Positions 15,617 to 20,669 of a stretch of DNA of 20,669 bases are shown piece after piece. The stretch comes from Pseudomonadota bacterium. GTDB taxonomy: Bacteria > Verrucomicrobiota > Verrucomicrobiia > Chthoniobacterales > UBA6821. Location of the stretch: positions 1 to 20,669 of the forward strand of contig RFPR01000019.1 of the NCBI GenBank assembly GCA_009928265.1. The letters run 5' to 3'. Position 1 is the first letter of the stretch, and each line of letters opens with the position of its first letter. Position numbers and translations under genes: made by a program. The notes below the pieces were generated by a model. It saw nothing but the letters and a program-made list of their open reading frames with translations, did not search any database and had not been told where the DNA came from.

Positions 15617-16187
15617 ACTGCCCTGATTCCAACATCTTGCGTTGTTCGGAGGAGAGTAGCTTGCAGGCGGTCAGGACGATGTCTCCTACCTTGAGATCCT
15701 TGAAATCCCCCTTGATGGCCACTTTTTGATCAACGGAGAGGTACAGCTCTCGCCCCAAGATCATGCCGCTGCGGTCACGGCAGATCAGAAAGGCTTGGGA
15801 GCCATCTGAAGAGACCTCAATGGAACTATTCTGCGGTAACGATCCGAACAGAAAGTTGCACTTCACGGCAGGAAGGCTTGCCGGGGCATCCTGCAGGGTG
15901 ACCACAAGCACTTTGTTCTCGCTGTTGCCGTTGCTCAGTGAGGAGACCCGACCAATGACCGTAATCCGTTGATTGGAGTATTTTCCGGAAGCCGCCGTGC
16001 CATTCTTGGCAAAATCACCCGCAATTGTGTTGAGGGAAACAACTCCATTGTTCGGAAGGGGTTGGAGGTAAGAGGCCGCATCCATCTGCGCGATCTTGGA
16101 GGGTGCAAAAGTATCCTGAGCGGCAAGAGAAGCAGCCAGGGAGAGGGTGAGCAGCAGGACAATGAGGGGAGATTTCATCGCTTTCAT
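15615..16187 (-). CDS. Secreted OB-fold (tRNA_anti-like) protein
   Basis: From the start at ATG 16185-16187 (MKAMKSPLIVLLL) the product has 190 residues with a signal peptide to about residue 23 (...A-A-S-L-A-A). The C-terminal part (about 65-180) reads as an OB-fold of the tRNA_anti-like type: Q-R-I-T-V-I-G-R-V-S-S-L, K-V-L-V-V-T-L-Q-D, V-A-I-K-G-D-F-K-D-L and V-G-D-I-V-L-T-A-C-K-L-L. Such domains occur in envelope proteins of unknown role, despite the RNA-related name. A second ATG at 16178 is equally possible. The frame stays open far upstream to 16646, but that extension is antisense to crcB and has no protein character. It is divergent from crcB across 94 bp. Confidence 0.82.
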   Translation of the reverse strand: MKAMKSPLIVLLLTLSLAASLAAQDTFAPSKIAQMDAASYLQPLPNNGVVSLNTIAGDFAKNGTAASGKYSNQRITVIGRVSSLSNGNSENKVLVVTLQDAPASLPAVKCNFLFGSLPQNSSIEVSSDGSQAFLICRDRSGMILGRELYLSVDQKVAIKGDFKDLKVGDIVLTACKLLSSEQRKMLESGQ

Positions 16188-16281
16188 TCTATCGGCGGCT
16201 TTGCTTAAAAACAACCATCCATGGAGGTTCCTCGTTTTAACCTTCCAAAGCACTCTTTTCATCCTTTCTACTGCGCTGCGC

Positions 16282-16692
16282 ATGAGCGTTCTCTCCTTCC
16301 TGTTAAAACACCCTTGGACCATGGCGGCAACAGGCGGTGCCATCGGAGCGGTGGCACGGGTCATCGTCAGCACCGGGGTGGCACGCTGGACGGGGGAGGA
16401 GTTTCCCTTTGGAACGATCGTGGTCAACGTGACCGGGGCGCTGATCATGGGAATGCTGGCCGGATACGGACAAACGGAACCCGGTAAATTGGTATTCAGC
16501 GAACCGGCTCGCACCTTCCTGATGATCGGGGTACTCGGGGGATACACGACCTTCTCCTCTTTTAGCCTCCAGACCTTCCTTCTCCTCGAACAAGGGAATC
16601 TCCTCGGCGCATCCCTGAATGTCCTTCTCTCCGTCCTGCTCTGCATCGCCGGGATTTGGGCCGGTTTTGCGGCAATCCGTCTGTTCGTTTAG
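16282..16692 (+). CDS. crcB: Fluoride efflux channel CrcB/Fluc
   Basis: CrcB (Fluc) is a dual-topology dimeric fluoride channel of the inner membrane. The 136-residue protein has the four-helix pattern and family motifs: GGAIGAVAR (18-26), GTIVVNVTG with the pore Asn N49 (44-52), and GGYTTFSSFS (86-95), which carries the Phe-box and central Na+ site residues. I chose the start MSVLSFLLKHPW at 16282. The frame is open upstream to 16147, but those residues overlap the divergent gene's 5' end and are not family-like. No fluoride riboswitch was recognised upstream. A single copy implies a homodimer. Confidence 0.93.
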   Translation: MSVLSFLLKHPWTMAATGGAIGAVARVIVSTGVARWTGEEFPFGTIVVNVTGALIMGMLAGYGQTEPGKLVFSEPARTFLMIGVLGGYTTFSSFSLQTFLLLEQGNLLGASLNVLLSVLLCIAGIWAGFAAIRLFV

Positions 16693-16805
16693 GCCGGTTC
16701 CCGGTGCGGTTTCCGAGAAGGTGTTTTTTCTTCGCCAACGGGGTGATATCACGCAATCTCACGGGCTTACCATCCTTACGCCCACTCTGCCCACCAGAAT
16801 TTCCA

Positions 16806-17366
16806 GTGAGAAAGGGTTTCTCTCTCCTAGAATTGCTCTCCGTCCTGGGACTCCTCGGCGTGCTGGCAGCACTTTCCTTACCGGCATGGAGCTCTTTGTT
16901 AAGTTCAGGCGCCCGTCGGACAGGTGAGTCACGGGTCATGGATGCCGTGGAGCATGCCCGTAGCGAAGCAATCTCCTCAGGTCGGGAGGTATGGGTCGTG
17001 TTCCGTCACAACGGGGCAGCAAAGGGTCCGGATGCCGATCGCATCATGGCAAGAGAGGGTGGAAAAATCGTCCCCTTGGGAGGATGGAATCGACTCCCCC
17101 ACGGCATCACTTTCCATACAGGATCGCAGGCGATTCCCGACGCCCGCCCCCCAAAGGAGATTCTTGAGAGGGCTGAAAATACTCCAAGCGTGCAGGATTC
17201 CTTCGGAGCGGTGATGTTCCTTCGCTCCGGAACGGTCGGCTGGCCCAAACCGGGCGCGGAAAGCCTCTGCATCCCTCTGGATTCCAAGGGCGGGAGAAGC
17301 CTCATCACCCTTTCCCGGGGTACCGGACGAGCAAGCATTTCCCAACCTCAAGGAGTAAACCAATGA
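16806..17366 (+). CDS. Verru_Chthon cassette protein D, prepilin-like (GspH-like)
   Basis: The 186-residue product starts at GTG 16806 as MRKGFSLLELLSVLGLLGVL, a textbook type IV prepilin N-terminus: short basic leader, cleavage G4|F5, Glu at mature position 5 (E9), then a hydrophobic helix. The upstream open frame from 16656 adds residues without pilin character. The soluble part resembles GspH/FimT-type minor pseudopilins, with R-V-M-D-A-V-E-H-A-R-S-E-A-I following the helix and later G-A-V-M-F-L-R-S-G-T-V. By order and type it fits protein D of the four-gene Verru_Chthon cassette. Its stop overlaps the next start (ATGA at 17363-17366). Confidence 0.87.
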   Translation: MRKGFSLLELLSVLGLLGVLAALSLPAWSSLLSSGARRTGESRVMDAVEHARSEAISSGREVWVVFRHNGAAKGPDADRIMAREGGKIVPLGGWNRLPHGITFHTGSQAIPDARPPKEILERAENTPSVQDSFGAVMFLRSGTVGWPKPGAESLCIPLDSKGGRSLITLSRGTGRASISQPQGVNQ

Positions 17367-17884
17367 GCAGTGCCGAAGGGCCCATACGCGGATTCACGCT
17401 ACTGGAAATCCTGATTGCAACGGGACTCTTTGCCATTGCCGTGACCGGACTCATCGCCCTGTTTCCAACAGTTCAGCGCGTTTCCCGCGAGGGGGAGGAG
17501 GAGGCACGGGCAACGCTGATCGCGGAAAACATCCTCGACTCCCTAGATCTTCCCTCCCGCCCTGGGGCCTTCTCCCTGGCTACTGGATCATCAGGCCGCT
17601 CAATCTGCTTTGAACCGCTCGACCCCCGCATACCCTCGGAGTATTTCGTGGCTTACGGCGCAGCCTGCGAACCGCTCTTTCCTTTGGATCGGGAAAAGGC
17701 CTGCTTGCCGGCCACCAACCTTGAGGTTCTCGATATCGCGTCCGTCCGCCTGGGAACAAAACCCTCTCTTCCCGGACTGGTGTTGGCGGAAATCGAGATC
17801 GCCTCGCCGGCCTCGGCCCCAGCTTCAGGACGCTCAACACAGCGGTTCGTCCGCCTCTTTCCGATGCCTCCCGCTCATGAATAG
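17363..17884 (+). CDS. Verru_Chthon cassette protein B, prepilin-like (GspI-like)
   Basis: This 173-residue prepilin-like protein has leader MSSAEGPIRG, cleavage G10|F11 and Glu at mature position 5 (E15), in F-T-L-L-E-I-L-I-A-T-G-L-F. A hydrophobic helix to about residue 34 and a short soluble domain follow. The segment A-R-A-T-L-I-A-E-N-I-L-D-S-L after the helix resembles the GspI/PilV type. Three Cys residues are visible (C82, C97, C113). It overlaps protein D by four bases and protein C by eight, so the three are almost surely translated from one mRNA. Processing would need a prepilin peptidase encoded elsewhere. Confidence 0.86.
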   Translation: MSSAEGPIRGFTLLEILIATGLFAIAVTGLIALFPTVQRVSREGEEEARATLIAENILDSLDLPSRPGAFSLATGSSGRSICFEPLDPRIPSEYFVAYGAACEPLFPLDREKACLPATNLEVLDIASVRLGTKPSLPGLVLAEIEIASPASAPASGRSTQRFVRLFPMPPAHE

Positions 17885-18614
17885 GAGTCTTTTCCAGATC
17901 CCACCCAGAAGACGAGAGGTGGCCTTCACCCTGCTGGAGGTCCTGATTTCATCGGCTATCCTGCTTATGCTGCTGGTCCTGCTGCTGGGAGTCTGCGAAG
18001 GAGGCTCCCGGTTTTGGAACCATGCGGAACGACGCAGAGCACCGCTCCGTGAAGCCGGCGCTTCGCTGCGACTCATTACTCATGATCTCAGGTCCGCTGT
18101 GATTACGGTCGATCCCTCTTCCCTTGTGATTCAGACGGGAACAAACGGGGTGAACTCGCTTTTTTTTCTCGTTTCACACCCCTCCGATCACCGTCCCGGA
18201 ACGAGCATCGGGGATCTCTGTGCGACAGGATATTTTCTCGCCCCTTCGCAGCATGAGCAGGGAGAGCAGGACCTCTACCGCTTCCACGCCTCAGGTCCCA
18301 GGGTTCTGGAAGCCCTTGCATCAGGAACGCTGCCGAAACTTTATGCATCGGCATCACCGGGATCGGCCGACACCGAACTGTTAGCCCGGCATGTGGCCTC
18401 CTTGGATGTACGGCCTATCGATTCAGGATCCATCTCTGACCATCCTTCCGCACTGGCGCTGGAAATCATCACCGTCGATGCAAACACCGATAGCCTGCTT
18501 GCCAGAGCGGGATTAAATCTGAATTCCCGGGAAAAGTTACTCGCTCAGAAGGGAGCGCGCCTCGGCACCGTGCTATCCCTTCCTCCCGTCCGTCAACCCG
18601 TTCCCCCACAATGA
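17877..18614 (+). CDS. Verru_Chthon cassette protein C, prepilin-like (GspJ-like)
   Basis: The start is ATG 17877, inside the end of protein B, giving 245 residues: MNRSLFQIPPRRREVA then F-T-L-L-E-V-L-I-S-S. The predicted cleavage is A16|F17, with Ala rather than the usual Gly at -1, and Glu at mature position 5 (E21). A strongly hydrophobic helix follows (L-L-M-L-L-V-L-L-L-G-V). The segment L-R-E-A-G-A-S-L-R-L-I-T-H-D-L-R-S-A matches the GspJ/PilW pattern. An earlier in-frame ATG at 17610 only reads protein B's sequence in another frame. The stop overlaps the protein A start (ATGA at 18611-18614). Confidence 0.86.
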   Translation: MNRSLFQIPPRRREVAFTLLEVLISSAILLMLLVLLLGVCEGGSRFWNHAERRRAPLREAGASLRLITHDLRSAVITVDPSSLVIQTGTNGVNSLFFLVSHPSDHRPGTSIGDLCATGYFLAPSQHEQGEQDLYRFHASGPRVLEALASGTLPKLYASASPGSADTELLARHVASLDVRPIDSGSISDHPSALALEIITVDANTDSLLARAGLNLNSREKLLAQKGARLGTVLSLPPVRQPVPPQ

Positions 18615-20669
18615 ACCCTCGGCAGACCATTTTACTGCGCCATGACAGCCCTGTCGGATCGGCGGTTGTCTCGGTCCTGATCGTGGTGGCCTTGCTCAGC
18701 ATGGTAATGGTGGGACTGCTTCAGTGAGTGCGCTTGGACAGAAAAAGCTCCTCCTCATTCGCCCATGAAACGGAGGCTCGCTTCGCCGCAGATTCGGCAG
18801 TTGCTGCGGCGATGACGCGCCTCTCCCTCTGCATTTCCAATGCACCCGCCTTCGTTGTCGGTCTTGCGCCTCGCGGTTCGTCGAATGAAGGGGTTTCCCC
18901 TGCACTGGTGCTGAGTTCCTCGAAACTCGATAGCACTCAGCAATTGGTGCCGCTTTTCTCCTGCGATCTCAAACCTCTGGCTTCCTATCCGAAGATACCC
19001 TCCGATTATGCAGAACATCAGATTTCCAACAGCCTTTCGACCAACCCGCTCCTCACCGTTGATCTGAATGATCCTGAATTTCTCGGATCACCTGAAGGAG
19101 AAGGCACGGCCACGCATCTTCAGGAACGCCTGATCGCACCCGAAGGAAAATACCCCGCGCTCTGGCAACATCTGACTGATAGCTCGGGCAGGGTAGTTGC
19201 CCGCTATGCCTTCGTGATGACAGACGAATCATCCAGGTTGAATCCCGCCCTTGCCGGAAAAAGGCAGCGGAAGGATCCCGACGATTGGGATCACGGCCCC
19301 GGCGACATTGCCCTGACAAATGCTGCAGGCACCCTTCTCTCAACAGGGGAGGCGGACCACCTGATCAAGGAAGCCCCCATGATGCCGACGGAGGAGAGTT
19401 TCGCGCACGCGTTCGGGGACCAGGAGCGTTTTCAGGAAAAGAGTCATCTGCTTACTCGCGACCCCTGTCTTCTGCCTGACGTGATCCCCGCAGGCTACCC
19501 CGAGGGAGGGTTGCCGAAATACAACCTCAATGAAATGGCTACCAATCCGATGTGGGGTGCCACCCCCTATGCTAGGGCGACCAACATTGCCGCCGTCATC
19601 GACAGGAATCTTCCGAAATTCAAACAACGCGACCCGTCGCTTTCGGCCAACCAAGGGATCTTGTACCTGCAGCGACTCAGTTGCTCCCTTGTCGATTACA
19701 TCTCCACCGAACCCGATTCAACAGGTGCATCTCCCTACGAACCTCTGGGTCGTAACCTCGTCCCGTATGTCACGCAGGTTGCCGAAAGGTGTGTCCGCAA
19801 GGAACTCACTAGCAATTCCGTCACCATCGAGAGCCGATTCTTCGTTGAAATCTGGAACCCGAATACCTCGGCCATTCCGTCTGGTGGCATCGCTTCCCTG
19901 ACCATTACCAACAGGGCGCGCCTTCTCTTCGGCACAGGAATTGCCTCTCCTTTCCATGATTACCACGGCACGTCAGCGCCTCTACCCTTAATCCGACCCA
20001 ACGAATTGATTGTAATCTCCTTTCCGTCCATGGAGCAGAGCTGGAGTTCACCGACGGCCACCACCTCACCTCCATACTGGAGGCAGGGACCGCTCGGCAA
20101 TGCGAACGACTCGATGCATCAGCCCTTCCTCTTCTCATGGAACGGACATGTGGCCGACCGGACGCGTCCCGCGGGCATCTCCCCATCGGATCAAGCCGGT
20201 GGCCTCATGCATCTCGAACAGCAACTCACCAACGGCCTTCCCTACTGGCAGTGCATGACAGTTCCAACGGGCTCATCGAAATCAGGAGGAGACTCCGAGG
20301 AGGTGGATGCAGACGAGGCGATCTCACCCGGCAGTTACCGTGCGGTCGGAGATCCCCGGCAGACATTTCTGACGACCTACGTCTGGCAGGCAGTAAAGGA
20401 TTATCAGGGGAAAACCCGATGGAACGGCGTCAATCCAGCAGGCCTGAGCCAACCCGGATCGATCCTCGACCCGATGAACATCTGGACGAGACGCGACCGC
20501 GTCCCGGTCAATCCCGTCACAGGAATCCGCCCCTCCTCCATCAACCAGACCCCCGAACTGATCGCCAGTCCCTATGGCCCGGCCAGAGATGCAATTCACG
20601 CCCCCTCGGTAATCCGCAAGGGACCGATGAACGCGATAGGAGAGCTGGGAAACATCTATGATCCGGCCC
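18611..20669 (+). pseudogene. Verru_Chthon cassette protein A (GspK-like), interrupted by an in-frame TGA; partial at the right edge
   Basis: The frame starts at ATG 18611, overlapping protein C's stop. It encodes a short leader, then a hydrophobic helix at about residues 15-37 (S-A-V-V-S-V-L-I-V-V-A-L-L-S-M-V-M-V-G-L-L), and hits TGA at codon 39 (18725-18727). After the TGA the same frame continues without a stop for 647 codons to the window end. It begins V-R-L-D-R-K-S-S-S-S-F-A-H-E-T-E-A-R-F-A and includes Y-A-F-V-M-T-D-E-S-S-R-L-N-P-A-L-A-G, a pattern I associate with this cassette protein. GspK-type proteins have the same helix-then-A-x-S-A layout. A GTG directly follows the TGA and could allow restart without the anchor. 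A TGG-to-TGA change would explain it simply. Whether this is a true mutation, a base error or a restart cannot be decided here. Confidence 0.8.

Noticed and set aside
16188..16281. Fluoride riboswitch upstream of crcB
   Set aside because: The conserved fluoride-riboswitch core was not found in this 94-bp spacer.
16188..16646. N-terminal extension of the OB-fold gene up to 16646
   Set aside because: It runs antisense through crcB and lacks protein character; the signal peptide begins at 16187.
18725..18727. Selenocysteine or tryptophan recoding at the in-frame TGA
   Set aside because: The site borders a membrane helix in a non-redox protein, no SECIS-like element was recognised, and TGA ends several other genes here, so general recoding is not supported.

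Overview
The window looks like a chromosomal segment from a GC-rich member of the Verrucomicrobiota, most likely on the Chthoniobacter/Verrucomicrobium side. Three things suggest this. A four-gene block at the right end matches the 'Verru_Chthon cassette' (proteins D, B, C, A), known mainly from that phylum. Shine-Dalgarno sequences are weak or absent before most starts. The gene content is Gram-negative: two outer-membrane beta-barrels, a lipid-synthesis enzyme of the squalene/phytoene type, and menaquinone/UbiD-type chemistry. The assignment rests on reading the proteins, not on a database search.

Left end (1-2313, minus strand): a conserved translation/transcription block, tRNA-Thr, tuf (EF-Tu), tRNA-Trp, secE and the start of nusG, which runs off the left edge. 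A TTGACA-type promoter candidate lies upstream of tRNA-Thr. Then comes a YihY/BrkB-type membrane protein (plus strand). Facing it, on the minus strand, is a likely operon pgsA - der - 59-aa membrane protein, with pgsA and der overlapping by ATGA.

Middle (5.8-10.7 kb): a squalene/phytoene-synthase family enzyme (plus), convergent with a UbiD-family decarboxylase (minus). tRNA-Asp, a SAM-dependent methyltransferase and an OprB-like carbohydrate porin follow.

Metal locus (10.7-13.7 kb): a divergent arrangement. On the minus strand is a beta-barrel outer-membrane protein with a loop of seven histidines among many acidic residues. On the plus strand is a tight run of ZnuA/TroA-like metal-binding protein, Fur-family repressor and a secreted discoidin-like protein. 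The shared 71-bp intergenic region holds an AT-rich inverted repeat just beside the -35 of the barrel gene. No permease or ATPase partner for the binding protein is present.

Right part (13.7-20.7 kb): a RhlE-like DEAD-box helicase, a small one-TM protein and a secreted OB-fold protein (all minus), then crcB (fluoride channel). The Verru_Chthon cassette D-B-C-A follows on the plus strand with overlapping stop/start codons. It resembles the minor pseudopilin set GspH-I-J-K. The last gene (protein A) has an in-frame TGA at codon 39, directly after its membrane segment, yet the frame stays open to the end of the window. This is the most striking anomaly here.

No CRISPR array, insertion sequence, integrase or phage gene was seen. 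No stretch over 300 bases lacks a gene; the longest gap is 2024-2313.
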